Source: Dendronalium phyllosphericum CENA369 (lineage in GTDB: Bacteria; Cyanobacteriota; Cyanobacteriia; Cyanobacteriales; Nostocaceae). Taken from it: 64,000 nt of DNA. A program made the translations under genes and the position numbers. The stretch lies in the NCBI RefSeq assembly GCF_016056275.1, contig NZ_JAECZA010000080.1, forward strand, positions 1-64,000, given 5' to 3'. How positions within the stretch are numbered: the first letter of the stretch is position 1; each line of letters opens with the position of its first letter. This document shows, one piece after another, positions 55,477-64,000 of the stretch. The notes below the pieces were generated by a model. The model did not search any database. It had not been told where the DNA came from and saw only the letters and a list, made by a program, of their open reading frames with translations.

Positions 55477-55827
55477 TTATTCCAAATTTACAACTTCTTG
55501 CGGCAACTCAAAAAAACCATCTTCCCCAGGTTCAAAGTTAATCACCTTATAGACAGCATCAACATTTAACTCACCATAAATGTGCGGAAAGACTTCACCT
55601 ATCTCAGCCTCTTCATAGCGAATTTCAGCTTTAACGCGATCGGAGTCAATAAAAAGCAATACCAAGTCTTTTTGATTAAAGAAAAACCTATTTGCAACTT
55701 TGACAATTTGCGTTGACTTAGAACAGTGAATAAAGCCTTCATTATCTAGAGAATCAGCATGATAGCTACCAAGATTTTTTGCTTCTCGCCATTCTTGGCT
55801 ACGAGTAATGTGGAGGATAGTATTCAT
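55477..55827 (-). CDS. DUF952 family protein
   Basis: A 116-residue protein. ILHITRSQEWREAKNLGSYH, NEGFIHCSKSTQIVKVANRF, LVLLFIDSDRV and GEVFPHIYGELNVDAVYKVI are the conserved stretches of DUF952 (the Glu/His in GFIHCS and PHIYG are near-invariant). The fold resembles ADP-ribosyl-transferase-like domains, but activity is unproven. It lies three bases after the HAD gene and 38 bases before the AtzG-like gene, so the four genes may be one operon. Confidence 0.88.
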   Translation of the reverse strand: MNTILHITRSQEWREAKNLGSYHADSLDNEGFIHCSKSTQIVKVANRFFFNQKDLVLLFIDSDRVKAEIRYEEAEIGEVFPHIYGELNVDAVYKVINFEPGEDGFFELPQEVVNLE

Positions 55828-55830
55828 AAA

Positions 55831-56529
55831 TTACTTAGGAATAGTTGCTGTTTCTAATATTTTTATAAAATAGTTTAAGTCCGTGAAATCTTTAATTACC
55901 TTTGTAGCACCTACATTTAATAATGTCTGTGCTACTTTACCACTACCTATACCAATCATAGCAATACTTAGCTGATAGGCTACTTTTACGTCCCAAGTAC
56001 CATCACCGACAAAAACAATTTTTTTAAAATTATCAATTTTATAAATATTTTTAGCTTTGACAATAGCAGTATTGACAATATCAGTTCGTGAAATTCCATC
56101 ATCGGCTGAAGCCAAAGGTATACTTTCTATTTTTAAATTTGCTTTTTGCAGCTTCAGTTCAGCAGATTCACGCCATCCACCAGTTGCGATCGCAACACAC
56201 CAATCACGAGTCAAACATAAATTGGCTAATAAATTCGCAGAACCAGAAATTTCGCTAAATAAATCTTGGTTATGATTACATGCTTCTTGAAGTAAATTAA
56301 CAAAGCGTATTTTGATTCTTGCTACTTCTTCATTTGATGGAATACGACCTAATTTTTCTATAAAAATCTGCTGAGTAATTCCAGAGTCGGTAACATGTGT
56401 GTATTCAGCCCAGTTTCTATTTATATCAGAAATCTTTAATTCTGACTTCAAAGCGTTTACAAAACAATCTTCATCAATTTTGTAGGTATTGGTCAGTGTA
56501 CCATCAATATCAAAAATTACTAATTTCAT
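55831..56529 (-). CDS. HAD family hydrolase
   Basis: A 232-residue phosphatase of the haloacid dehalogenase family. The nucleophile motif is IFDIDGTLTNTYKI (Asp7, Asp9). Motif II is in VAIATGGWRESAELKLQKAN, and motif III/IV is FVGDGTWDVKVAYQLSIAMI. The helical cap between residues 15 and 85 places it in subclass I, near phosphoglycolate phosphatases. The substrate is unknown. It is first in a probable minus-strand operon with DUF952 and AtzG/AtzE genes. Confidence 0.88.
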   Translation of the reverse strand: MKLVIFDIDGTLTNTYKIDEDCFVNALKSELKISDINRNWAEYTHVTDSGITQQIFIEKLGRIPSNEEVARIKIRFVNLLQEACNHNQDLFSEISGSANLLANLCLTRDWCVAIATGGWRESAELKLQKANLKIESIPLASADDGISRTDIVNTAIVKAKNIYKIDNFKKIVFVGDGTWDVKVAYQLSIAMIGIGSGKVAQTLLNVGATKVIKDFTDLNYFIKILETATIPK

Positions 56530-56661
56530 AAATATATTTATTTGAATTTATAGAGCATACTAAAACTTGAATATTTATCCAGCGATCGCTCAACATCTCT
56601 CTTTAAAATCTCAGGCATAGACATAGAGTCTTTCTTTGCGACTTTGCGCGAAATAATTCTT

Positions 56662-58179
56662 TTATAAATTAGGTGGAATACAAACATCTGGCGCGCACAA
56701 ACTAGGAAATTGTAAAGTCGTAACCTCAAACGTATTTAAATCTACACGACGGATAGCGTGATTATTAGTATCAGCTATATATAAATATGAACCTATTGCA
56801 CTCAATCCAGAAGGTTCAAAAAAGCGGGTATTCTTACCTTTACCATCTTCTAAACCAGCAGAACCATCTCCCAAAACTGTTTGACAATTTCCTGTGCTGG
56901 GACTCACTAATTTAATTTTGTGATTATAAGTATCAGCTATCCAGAGAAAATTCTGAGCGTATTCTATTCCTAAACAATGCTGTAACCACACATCTTCACC
57001 TTGTCCATCTACATCGCCAAAGCCAAATAACTGCCCACTACCGCAAACAGTTCGTACTTGTTGCGGTTCTACCAAACCCACGCCACGAATTGAACTTACT
57101 TCACTGTCAGCAATATATAATTCTTGCCCATTGATACTAATACCACTAGGTTGAGCAAAGGCAGATTCGGTTAGAGAACCATCAACACAACCTTCTGCAC
57201 CAGTGCCAGCATAAGTTTTGACGATACCTGTTTCTAAATCCATTTGCCAGATTTGATGCGGCCCTGCCATTGCAATAAACAAAGTATTTCCAACTTTCAC
57301 TAAATCCCAAGGAGAATTAAGCGCGGTTTCTAAACCAGCACCACCATGTGGCCGGATATTGCGACTTTGTTCGCCCGTTCCGGCTATGGTTTCTACAACT
57401 TGACGTTTCAAATCAATTTTCCGTAAAGCATGATTTTCTGTATCTGCAATGTAGAGAATCTGATTTTCTGCATCAAATGTCATTCCCTGCGGTGCAAAAA
57501 ACTGCGCTTCGCTAAAACTACCGTCAGCTAAACCAGATTTTCCCGTACCAATTAAATGCAGAATTTCCCCATCAAAACTACTCATAACCAAGCGGTGATG
57601 TCCAGAATCAGCGATGAACAAACCCTCTGAAGTAGCTAAGACTTTACCAGGAAAAGCTAAAGGCGTAATTAATGGTTGACGCTGTTTTTCTAAAGTCAAG
57701 CTAAGTTCTTGAAAATTAATAGTACCTTTCTCAGAGTGTTGGCTAATTAACTCTTGAATTAACCGATCTAAAGCATCACGATTACCTTCTCCAGGAACGT
57801 AATCAACTATGTAGCCTTGCGGATCGATAACTATTAAGGTAGGCCAAGCACGCACTGTATACTCTTGCCAAACCCGAAAACCAATATCAACTAAAACCGG
57901 ATGTTCGATATCGTAGCGCAGAATAGCTTGGCGGATGTTTTCGCTTTCTTTTTCGTTGTCAAATTTGGCAGAATGGATACCGATAACAGTGAGACTATCT
58001 TTATATTTCTGTTCTAAATATTTTAATTTTGGTAGAACATGCAAACAGTTGATACAACAATACGTCCAAAAGTCTAAAATTACAACTCTACCTTTGAGTT
58101 GCTTCATAGATAAAGGTTTATCTGTATTGAGCCAAGAGTAATTTTGTGGTAATTCTGGCGCTCTGATACGGGGAGCCAT
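56662..58179 (-). CDS. NHLRC2-like thioredoxin and NHL-repeat protein
   Basis: 505 residues from the ATG at 58179. An upstream extension of the frame to 58257 would translate a TAATTCG tandem repeat and is rejected. Residues 1-140 form a thioredoxin-like domain with FWTYCCINCLHVLPKLKYLE (the CCINC motif of NHLRC2) and YTVRAWPTLIVIDPQGYIVD (cis-Pro). The rest is a six-bladed NHL propeller with repeated LYIADTENHALRKIDL-type blades. This two-domain order is that of NHLRC2, whose role is not settled. A cytoplasmic place is likely since no signal is visible. Confidence 0.9.
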   Translation of the reverse strand: MAPRIRAPELPQNYSWLNTDKPLSMKQLKGRVVILDFWTYCCINCLHVLPKLKYLEQKYKDSLTVIGIHSAKFDNEKESENIRQAILRYDIEHPVLVDIGFRVWQEYTVRAWPTLIVIDPQGYIVDYVPGEGNRDALDRLIQELISQHSEKGTINFQELSLTLEKQRQPLITPLAFPGKVLATSEGLFIADSGHHRLVMSSFDGEILHLIGTGKSGLADGSFSEAQFFAPQGMTFDAENQILYIADTENHALRKIDLKRQVVETIAGTGEQSRNIRPHGGAGLETALNSPWDLVKVGNTLFIAMAGPHQIWQMDLETGIVKTYAGTGAEGCVDGSLTESAFAQPSGISINGQELYIADSEVSSIRGVGLVEPQQVRTVCGSGQLFGFGDVDGQGEDVWLQHCLGIEYAQNFLWIADTYNHKIKLVSPSTGNCQTVLGDGSAGLEDGKGKNTRFFEPSGLSAIGSYLYIADTNNHAIRRVDLNTFEVTTLQFPSLCAPDVCIPPNL

Positions 58180-58181
58180 AA

Positions 58182-58206
58182 TAATTCGTAATTCGTAATT
58201 CGTAAT
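58182..58206. repeat. Short tandem repeat of TAATTCG units
   Basis: About three copies of TAATTCG lie just upstream of the NHLRC2-like start. The same unit in the opposite orientation (ACGAATT) occurs at about 30182-30206. Confidence 0.85.
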
Positions 58207-58303
58207 TAAGAAAAACGTTTGAGTTTCCAAAACTGTAACGCGATCGCCTACCAACACATCTCAATGCCAGATTGGAAACACACAAAAATTTTCTCATAGA
58301 TTT

Positions 58304-59083
58304 ATGGCTTACTATTGTTTAACAAGTTTTAAACTTAATTCTGGTAAAACGTTAAAATGGCTGCCTGCTTTTTGTTTAGTAGGTTTGGTGGGTTGTCAAG
58401 CGGCTCAAAGTCAAGTCACGCCAAATACGACATTTCAATCTCAAACACTTGTAGTTTCTGGAAGAGGGACAGTGGATATTCCCAGAACAACTGCAAAAGT
58501 CAGTTTGGGTGTGGAGGTACAGGGTGAAACTTCTGCACTTGTGCAACAGGAACTTGCCAAGCGATCGCTAGCAGTGGTTAATTTATTGAAAGCACATTCG
58601 GATGTAACTAAGTTAGAAACCACTAGTATCAGTCTCAATCCCCGCTACAGTCAAAAAGGTGGCAAGCAAGTAATCTCTGGCTATTCTGCAACCAACATTG
58701 TCCGCTTCCAAATTGCTCCAGAAAAAATTGGCACATTGTTGGATGAAGCGGTTAAAACAGGAGCTACACGGGTTGATGGTGTAACATTAGTAGCATCAGA
58801 TGAAGCGATCGCAGCTGCTCAAAAAGAAGCGATCGATGCAGCCTCAAAAGATGCTCGTTCTCAAGCAGATGCAGCTCTTGGCGCTTTGGAACTGAAGCAA
58901 CGAGAAATTGTCAGCATTCAAATTAACGGCGCTCGTCCACCGATGCCAGTAGCAATGCCATTGAGCAGCTTGGCACAAAACAGTACGGCAGATTTAGCTA
59001 GTACGCCTGTGGTTGCTGGAGAACAACGTATAGAAGCTTTTGTAACACTCCAAGTTCGCTATCAACCTACTGAGCGAAATTAA
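58304..59083 (+). CDS. SIMPL domain (DUF541) lipoprotein
   Basis: A 259-residue envelope protein. The N-terminus is a lipoprotein signal (LPAFCLVGLVGC with Cys at about 31). The SIMPL/DUF541 domain follows: QTLVVSGRGTVDIPRTTAKV, TTSISLNPRYSQKGGKQVIS, FQIAPEKIGTLLDEAVKTGA and EAIDAASKDARSQADAALGA. The family occurs in bacterial envelopes and has been linked to oxidative and envelope stress, without a known reaction. Divergent from the NHLRC2-like gene with 124 bases between. Confidence 0.9.
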   Translation: MAYYCLTSFKLNSGKTLKWLPAFCLVGLVGCQAAQSQVTPNTTFQSQTLVVSGRGTVDIPRTTAKVSLGVEVQGETSALVQQELAKRSLAVVNLLKAHSDVTKLETTSISLNPRYSQKGGKQVISGYSATNIVRFQIAPEKIGTLLDEAVKTGATRVDGVTLVASDEAIAAAQKEAIDAASKDARSQADAALGALELKQREIVSIQINGARPPMPVAMPLSSLAQNSTADLASTPVVAGEQRIEAFVTLQVRYQPTERN

Positions 59084-59087
59084 AAAG

Positions 59088-59261
59088 ATGAAAACAATAA
59101 AAGAATTAAAGACTCGTATTAAGGAACTCAGTAAACAAGCTGTTGAACTCAGACAACAAGCATCCCAATTGTATTTAACTAACTAGGAGCAAGCCAAACA
59201 ATTCAGACAACTGGCAAGAGAAGCTAACAAGCGCTGTCAAGTATTAAGTAGGTGGACATAA
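59088..59261 (+). pseudogene. Small helical protein gene with an in-frame TAG
   Basis: Starts four bases after the SIMPL stop. It reads MKTIKELKTRIKELSKQAVE and continues in a heptad-like Gln/Leu/Arg pattern, but codon 34 is TAG. Beyond it the same frame keeps the same style (EQAKQFRQLAREANKRCQVL) for 24 more codons to a TAA. Either the gene has been cut by a single-base change (CAG or AAG to TAG), or the 33-residue product is the functional one. Confidence 0.55.
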
Positions 59262-59437
59262 TTAAATGTAAAATGTCAATCTGTGAAACCCTATTATCAA
59301 CTGGCTTTTCCCTTCTGCCTTCTGCCTTCTGCCTCCTGCCTTCTACTTAATACAAGAGTTAAAACGCCAACAATTTTAAAGCTAAAAAGCGCAATTTTAA
59401 CCGTATAAACTAGAAATGGTATTAGTGGATATTACTT
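59262..59437. repeat. Intergenic stretch with CTTCTGC tandem repeats
   Basis: Copies of the unit CTTCTGC lie at about 59312-59345 before the glutaminase gene. They are the complement of the GCAGAAG units at the end of the glycosyltransferase at 40657. Confidence 0.7.
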
Positions 59438-60349
59438 TTGAAAGGACTTGATAAACTAACTACTACTGATTTGTCAGCTTGGGTGCAATTAGCCAAAACT
59501 CAAACTGAACTAGGACAAGTTAGCGATCGCATCCCAAAATTAGCATTAGCCAATCGTCGTTGGTTTGCAGTTCATATCTGCTGTGAATCAAGGAATTACA
59601 GCCAAGGAGATACAGCTTGTGTGTTTCCTTTGATGAGTGTTATTAAGCCATTTTCATTGCTTTATTTATTAGAACACTTAGGATCTGCAATAGTTTTGCA
59701 ATGGGTTGGGGTTGAAGCTTCGGATGCACCTTTCAATTCCCTAGAACAACTAGTTGCTGATAAAGCATATCCGCGCAATCCCATGATTAATAGTGGGGCA
59801 ATTACCCTTGCTGATAAGTTGCCAGGAAAGAATGGTAGCGATCGCACTCAATTATTCTGTCAATGGTTAAATCAATTAGCAGGCTGTCAACTCAAGTTAG
59901 ATGAAGCAATGTTGGCTTCTGTACGCTCGTCGCGTTCTCCTGCTAATCTAGCGATCGCCAATTATCTTTCTCAAACAGGGCATCTCAATCATCTTGAAAT
60001 TGCTCTTGACACTTACGAGCAAATATGCTGTTTATCTGGAACAGTTGAAGATTTAGCTTTGCTGGGAAAAGTCCTTGCTTGTGAAAATGATTTTTTAAAC
60101 TCACAGCACCGCCGGATTGTCAATGCTGTGATGTTAACCTGTGGACTTTACGAAGCTTCTGCCCAGTTTGCTGTCAAGATTGGTCTGCCGATGAAATCTG
60201 GGATTGGGGGTGGACTTTTAGCAATAGTACCAAGTGAGGGAGCGATCGCCATTTACAGTCCTGCCTTGGATAATATAGGTAATCCGGTAGCAGCGATCGC
60301 CTTTGTTGAAGCTTTATCGCAAAAGTTAGAGTTGAGTATCTTCAGCTAA
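59438..60349 (+). CDS. glsA: Glutaminase
   Basis: Hydrolyses glutamine to glutamate and ammonia with a serine beta-lactamase-like site. The 303 residues carry the Ser-x-x-Lys pair in FPLMSVIKPFSLLYLLEHLG (Ser67, Lys70), NPMINSGAITLADKLPG, and near the end CGLYEASAQFAVKIGLPMKS then GIGGGLLAIVP. The only in-frame start that gives the family N-terminus is the TTG at 59438; ATG codons upstream are out of frame. Canonical enzymes read SVSK where this has SVIK. Monocistronic and convergent with the repeat lipoprotein. Confidence 0.93.
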   Translation: MKGLDKLTTTDLSAWVQLAKTQTELGQVSDRIPKLALANRRWFAVHICCESRNYSQGDTACVFPLMSVIKPFSLLYLLEHLGSAIVLQWVGVEASDAPFNSLEQLVADKAYPRNPMINSGAITLADKLPGKNGSDRTQLFCQWLNQLAGCQLKLDEAMLASVRSSRSPANLAIANYLSQTGHLNHLEIALDTYEQICCLSGTVEDLALLGKVLACENDFLNSQHRRIVNAVMLTCGLYEASAQFAVKIGLPMKSGIGGGLLAIVPSEGAIAIYSPALDNIGNPVAAIAFVEALSQKLELSIFS

Positions 60350-60366
60350 AAATATAGCCGTCACCT

Positions 60367-62061
60367 TCAGGGTGAAGTTGTAGTTTCTGGTAAAGGAGAC
60401 TCAATGACCTCTGGTAATGTGGGAGGTAGGCTAGGGGATGGTTGAACGTTGGGACGGAAACGGTTAAAAAATCCGCTAAAGTTCCGTTTCTCAGCTTTGG
60501 GATTGATTTGTTTTGGTAATTCTGTTGCTTGTGGTGTTAGTGTTACCTCTGGCTGTGGTACTGATGTTGTTTCTGGTGTAGGTGTGATTTCTGGTACTGG
60601 AGACTCGATAACCTCTGGTAAAGTCGGGGGTAAGCTAGGCGATGGTTGAGGTGTAGGACGAGGACGACGGTTAAAAAATCCACCGAATCTCTGTTTTTCA
60701 GGTTCGGGAACTGCTATTTTTGGCGATTCTGTCGCTTGCGGTGTCGGCGTTACTTCTAGCTGTGGTTCTGGTGTAGGCGTGGTTTCTGGTACAGGAGACT
60801 CGATAACCTCTGGTAACGTCGGTGGTAAACTGGGCGATGATTGGGGTGTAGGACGAGGACGATTATTAAAAAATCCGCCAAATCTCTGTTTTTCAGGTTC
60901 CGGAACTACTGTTTTTGGCGATTCTGTCGCTTGCGGTGTCGGCGTTATCTCTGGCTGGGGTAATTCCGTTGGCTGTGCTTGCGGTATCTCTGGAACTTGA
61001 GTTTCAGGAATTGGTTGTTCTTCCTTAGGCTGTGGTTGTGGTGTTGTCTCCACAGTAGGAGTTGTAGTAGGTATAGGCGTAGGTTCAGTACTAGGTTGCT
61101 TGGCAGTATAATTCTGGTCTACAATGCTACGCACATCTTCAGCTTTAAGTTCCCCTCTGACAATTTTCGACAGAGTATCTTTGCCTTTTGGCTGGTAGTC
61201 AATCACTCTGACAGTGGTGTTAAAGACATTTTTGATAGGCTTTCCTTGATTATCCAGAAATTCTAGTTTTACCCAATTTTTTCCAGGCTTGAAACCTTTA
61301 AGATAAACTGCCTGCCAACGGTCAAGAACGAAGCTTTCGCCATTTATCGTGCAGCGGATGCGCCAATTTCCGAATTCGTCGTTGGGGTTATCCTTGGCAA
61401 CAAGGTGTAGGGGGGCATTAGTCAGATAAAAGTCCAGCAGAATTGGTTCTGCACCATAATTGTCTTTTGGACGGCTGTAAGTGAGCAAGGGAACAGTAGT
61501 ATCGGGCTGGTTATCATCAGTTTTGGTAAAAATGTGAAATGTTGTCTGGGCATAAGCGCCTTCATTTTTAAAGCTTTCATGCCAAGGACGGGAGGCAAAT
61601 ACGCGCAGGGTATGAGTACCAGGGGATAAGTCTGGTAAAACCAAAGGCTGATTCAGGTCGTAAACAGCTACATAAGGTCGATTGTCGATAATTACATGTA
61701 GATGAGGCCCTAATTCTAGTTGCGGATCTTGAAATATAGGTAAATCTTTAACTTGAAAGCTGACTGTAACTGTGTTTCCTGAGAGAACTTCATCAGGTTT
61801 CGGTGTAACTATCGTCACCTGTGGCCGATATACTTCCAAGGCTGGGCGTAGTTCTTGAATAACATCTGGAGGAGATACTTCTGAAAATTGCTGAGAAATC
61901 TGTTGAGGTTTTTCTTTGTAGCCAATGGATACCTCTTGACTTACAGCTTTCTCGCCACAACTGGCCAAATTCAAGACTAGCGCTAATGGAATTAACCATC
62001 TAAAAATAACAAAACTCCCAGGGAGGAGCTTCTTTAAAGCTAACTTCTGCCACAAATTCAT
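60367..62061 (-). CDS. Proline-rich repeat lipoprotein
   Basis: The 564 residues start with a lipoprotein signal (LIPLALVLNLASC). A globular beta domain of about 220 residues follows (PQVTIVTPKPDEVLSGNTVT, LGPHLHVIIDNRPYVAVYDL, GTHTLRVFASRPWHESFKNE), then a long Pro/Thr/Gln tail. The tail includes three copies of a unit of about 65 residues with RFGGFFNxRPRPTPQ and SPSLPPTLPEVIESP, encoded by DNA repeats of about 200 bases. The globular part is typical of cyanobacterial envelope proteins of unknown role; the tail may span the peptidoglycan. Confidence 0.82.
   Translation of the reverse strand: MNLWQKLALKKLLPGSFVIFRWLIPLALVLNLASCGEKAVSQEVSIGYKEKPQQISQQFSEVSPPDVIQELRPALEVYRPQVTIVTPKPDEVLSGNTVTVSFQVKDLPIFQDPQLELGPHLHVIIDNRPYVAVYDLNQPLVLPDLSPGTHTLRVFASRPWHESFKNEGAYAQTTFHIFTKTDDNQPDTTVPLLTYSRPKDNYGAEPILLDFYLTNAPLHLVAKDNPNDEFGNWRIRCTINGESFVLDRWQAVYLKGFKPGKNWVKLEFLDNQGKPIKNVFNTTVRVIDYQPKGKDTLSKIVRGELKAEDVRSIVDQNYTAKQPSTEPTPIPTTTPTVETTPQPQPKEEQPIPETQVPEIPQAQPTELPQPEITPTPQATESPKTVVPEPEKQRFGGFFNNRPRPTPQSSPSLPPTLPEVIESPVPETTPTPEPQLEVTPTPQATESPKIAVPEPEKQRFGGFFNRRPRPTPQPSPSLPPTLPEVIESPVPEITPTPETTSVPQPEVTLTPQATELPKQINPKAEKRNFSGFFNRFRPNVQPSPSLPPTLPEVIESPLPETTTSP
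60376..60980. repeat. Three tandem coding repeats of about 200 bp
   Basis: Units starting near 60376, 60585 and 60779 share GGAGACTC, then ACCTCTGGTAA, then TTAAAAAATCC. The second and third are most alike, which suggests recent duplication; copy number may vary between strains. Confidence 0.85.
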
Positions 62062-62779
62062 GCCTTACACCCAATTATAATCTTCAACCACTGACCAAAA
62101 AGAATTCAGGAGTCAGGACAATGCAGTCCTTTACGGTGAGTCCAGCACTGCAAAGAGAAGTTGCTAGGAGCAGCCAGTTACTTGCAGAGGTTCTTCCAGT
62201 AGTCCGCTCAAGTCGGTCAACCTGCCTGTAGCGCTGGCTCTTTGCTCTTGAAAACTGGGTGGTTTTCCTCCAAGCAAACTTCTGCGAGTATTTTCTGACA
62301 TAAGTGACTGGCGTTAGCACTGGCAAGTCTTCGTCGCCCAAAGGTAAGTTCCCTGTTGTAGTAACTGTCATTCAGCAATCAAAATGACTTTTGTGCAATA
62401 GGGATATTCTGGATTCTTCTCAAAAATTATTTTGGCTTAAACTGTCCATCCGGAACTATAGCCCAAAAGGTGAAATTTTCCTTATATTCGCTGACAAATC
62501 TTTTGTCTTTCACAAGGATATAGCGAAATAGTGATGTTTTTAACAATGCTTGCTAACAGGCGATTAAATACCGCACCTAATTACTTGAGTGATAAAAACA
62601 GCAAATCACAGAATAGTTACTTTATACAGTAAAATCATAAATTTTACGAATTGTTATCCTTTGTAAATTATATGAAGAAACTATTGACTTTTTTACCAAC
62701 GCTTTGAAGTTAAAAGGCATGAAATGCAATTATTTCAGGGATTTTGAATTATTGTTAAAATGTCTCCAACAGTGTGCAA
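62062..62779. other. Intergenic stretch with dispersed repeat
   Basis: A minus-strand frame at 62084-62371 is rejected as a gene because its DNA is the dispersed repeat found near 23090, 45960 and 51150 (here GTCCGCTCAAGTCGGTCAAC and TTTTCCTCCAAGCAAACTTC). The remaining bases up to the psaA leader are AT-rich with no gene. Confidence 0.6.
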
Positions 62780-62921
62780 GTGAAGACTCTATAATTCAAC
62801 AGAAACAACTCTCCACATCAGAGTCTTCACACCGCTGCTCCAGAAATTTTCTGGATGCTGCGGTAAAGGTTCACTTTGTGGTATCCATGATTCCTCATTC
62901 CTTATCCAGAGAGGAGGTCGA
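62780..62921 (+). promoter_or_regulatory. Structured leader of psaA
   Basis: Two hairpins precede psaA: GTGAAGACTCT (62780-62790) with AGAGTCTTCAC (62820-62830), and CCGC...TCCAGAA (62832-62845) with TTCTGGA...GCGG (62849-62863). GAGGAGG at 62911-62917 is the ribosome site. A conserved psaA leader RNA is known in cyanobacteria, and this may be a version of it; I could not compare them. High-light control of psaAB is the usual expectation. Confidence 0.5.
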
Positions 62922-64000
62922 ATGACAATCAGTCCTCCGGAGCGAGAGGAAAAAAAGGCCAGAGTCATAGTTGATAACGATCCGGTTCCAACCTCATTTG
63001 AAAAATGGGCACAGCCTGGTCACTTCGACAGATCTTTAGCCAGAGGTCCCAAAACCACCACATGGATTTGGAACCTTCATGCCCTCGCCCACGATTTTGA
63101 TACACATACAAGCGATTTAGAAGATATATCCCGCAAGATATTCGCAGCGCACTTCGGACACCTAGCCGTTGTGACGATTTGGTTGAGCGGGATGATATTC
63201 CACGGCGCGAAGTTTTCCAACTACGAAGCGTGGCTAACCGACCCATTGAACGTGAAACCTAGCGCTCAAGTCGTTTGGCCCATTGTGGGACAAGACATTT
63301 TGAATGGTGATGTTGGTGGTGGCTTCCACGGCATTCAGATCACCTCTGGCTTGTTCCAGGTATGGCGTGGCTGGGGTATTACCAACTCCTTCCAGCTTTA
63401 CTGCACTGCCATTGGCGGCTTGGTGTTAGCAGGCTTGTTCCTATTTGCTGGTTGGTTCCACTACCACAAGCGCGCTCCCAAACTGGAATGGTTCCAGAAT
63501 GTGGAGTCAATGCTAAATCACCACTTGCAAGTATTGCTGGGTTGTGGTTCTTTAGGATGGGCTGGTCACTTGATCCATGTGTCCGCACCAACCAACAAAC
63601 TGCTGGATGCAGGTGTTGCCCTTAAAGACATACCCTTGCCCCACGAATTCATTCTGAACAAAGACTTGTTGATTGAGCTTTATCCTGGCTTTGCCAGCGG
63701 TTTAGCACCTTTCTTCACCTTGAATTGGGGTCAGTATGCTGATTTCTTAACATTCAAGGGCGGTTTAAACCCCGTAACAGGCGGCTTGTGGCTGACAGAT
63801 ATTTCTCATCACCACTTAGCGATCGCAGTACTGTTCATTATTGCTGGTCACCAATACCGGACAAACTGGGGTATCGGTCACAGCATTAAAGAGATCCTGG
63901 AAAACCATAAAGGACCCTTCACTGGTGAAGGTCACAAAGGTCTCTACGAAAACCTGACCACCTCTTGGCACGCTCAGTTGGCAACTAACCTTGCCTTCTT
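62922..64000 (+). CDS. psaA: Photosystem I P700 apoprotein A1, 5' part
   Basis: Core antenna and reaction-centre subunit of photosystem I. The frame is open from the ATG at 62922 to the window edge, about 360 of the expected 750 residues. It reads [20 protein letters not shown], then [60 protein letters not shown] and [20 protein letters not shown], which match PsaA without a gap. The many His are chlorophyll ligands. psaB should follow outside the window. Confidence 0.97.
   Translation, partial: MTISPPEREEKKARVIVDNDPVPTSFEKWAQPGHFDRSLARGPKTTTWIWNLHALAHDFDTHTSDLEDISRKIFAAHFGHLAVVTIWLSGMIFHGAKFSNYEAWLTDPLNVKPSAQVVWPIVGQDILNGDVGGGFHGIQITSGLFQVWRGWGITNSFQLYCTAIGGLVLAGLFLFAGWFHYHKRAPKLEWFQNVESMLNHHLQVLLGCGSLGWAGHLIHVSAPTNKLLDAGVALKDIPLPHEFILNKDLLIELYPGFASGLAPFFTLNWGQYADFLTFKGGLNPVTGGLWLTDISHHHLAIAVLFIIAGHQYRTNWGIGHSIKEILENHKGPFTGEGHKGLYENLTTSWHAQLATNLAF

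Noticed and set aside
58180-58257. N-terminal extension of the NHLRC2-like protein
   Set aside because: The added residues translate a TAATTCG tandem repeat. The ATG at 58179 begins the family's conserved start.
60449-61000. Plus-strand Gly/Ser/Val-rich frames opposite the repeat lipoprotein
   Set aside because: They are complements of the Pro/Thr-rich coding repeats.
62084-62371. 95-codon minus-strand gene
   Set aside because: Its sequence is that of a dispersed non-coding repeat seen at three other places in the window, and the composition is unlike a real protein.

Overview
The window is chromosomal DNA of an oxygenic cyanobacterium, most likely a filamentous, heterocyst-forming member of the Nostocales. 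The evidence is direct: psbD, psaA (start only), psb28 and ycf4 are present; the HIP1 octamer GCGATCGC recurs throughout; and there are many short tandem repeats of the kind typical of Nostoc-like genomes. A DevBCA-type exporter and a hormogonium-polysaccharide-like cluster agree with this. The genus cannot be fixed from the sequence. No tRNA, rRNA, CRISPR array or phage module was seen.

Layout. 1-1920 is a wrecked sensor-kinase locus (ethylene-receptor-type N-terminus) cut by the end of an insertion sequence. 1921-4800 is gene-poor, with a few small proteins. 4834-8029 is a devBCA-like exporter operon, followed by small proteins, repeat-rich secreted proteins (9187-11612) and an AI-2E-type membrane protein. 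14068-17752 is a molybdate uptake operon on the minus strand: two ModA paralogues and a fused ModB-ModC. 18253-22510 holds a ketoacyl synthase, a lipoprotein cyclophilin, ycf4 and a solitary psbD. Behind psbD, with its own strong terminator, lies a roughly 300-nt apparently structured transcript unit containing a 23-codon ORF with a perfect Shine-Dalgarno sequence. 23294-29869 contains a pterin dehydratase, an SLH porin, an Rrf2-cysK-J-protein block bracketed by perfect 35-bp inverted repeats, and gatB.

30229-41973 is mainly glycosyltransferases and a polysaccharide polymerase/ligase-like protein (35879-41973, probably hormogonium polysaccharide), interrupted by a LysR-ilvD divergent pair and an orphan amino-acid ABC ATPase. 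41970-45597 is an unusual minus-strand operon: a binding protein, a membrane coiled-coil protein and a lipoprotein joining a binding protein to a von Willebrand A domain. 46044-46843 contains psb28 bracketed by two 103-bp copies of a mobile-repeat-like element in opposite orientation; the second copy overlaps the start of a MoaB/Mog-like gene. 47780-62061 carries a PEP-CTERM protein, a PhoD phosphatase, a membrane GTPase, an AtzG/AtzE-like amidohydrolase pair, DUF952 and HAD proteins, an NHLRC2-like thioredoxin/NHL protein, a SIMPL protein, glutaminase and a repeat-rich lipoprotein. The window ends in psaA behind an apparently structured leader.

Functional links: molybdate uptake and the MoaB-like protein both serve molybdenum enzymes (nitrogenase or nitrate reductase in such organisms). 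Ycf4, psaA, psbD and psb28 serve photosystem assembly. The dispersed repeats are a second theme: they enter coding sequence in the ModBC linker and at a glycosyltransferase C-terminus, and touch a start codon at moaB.
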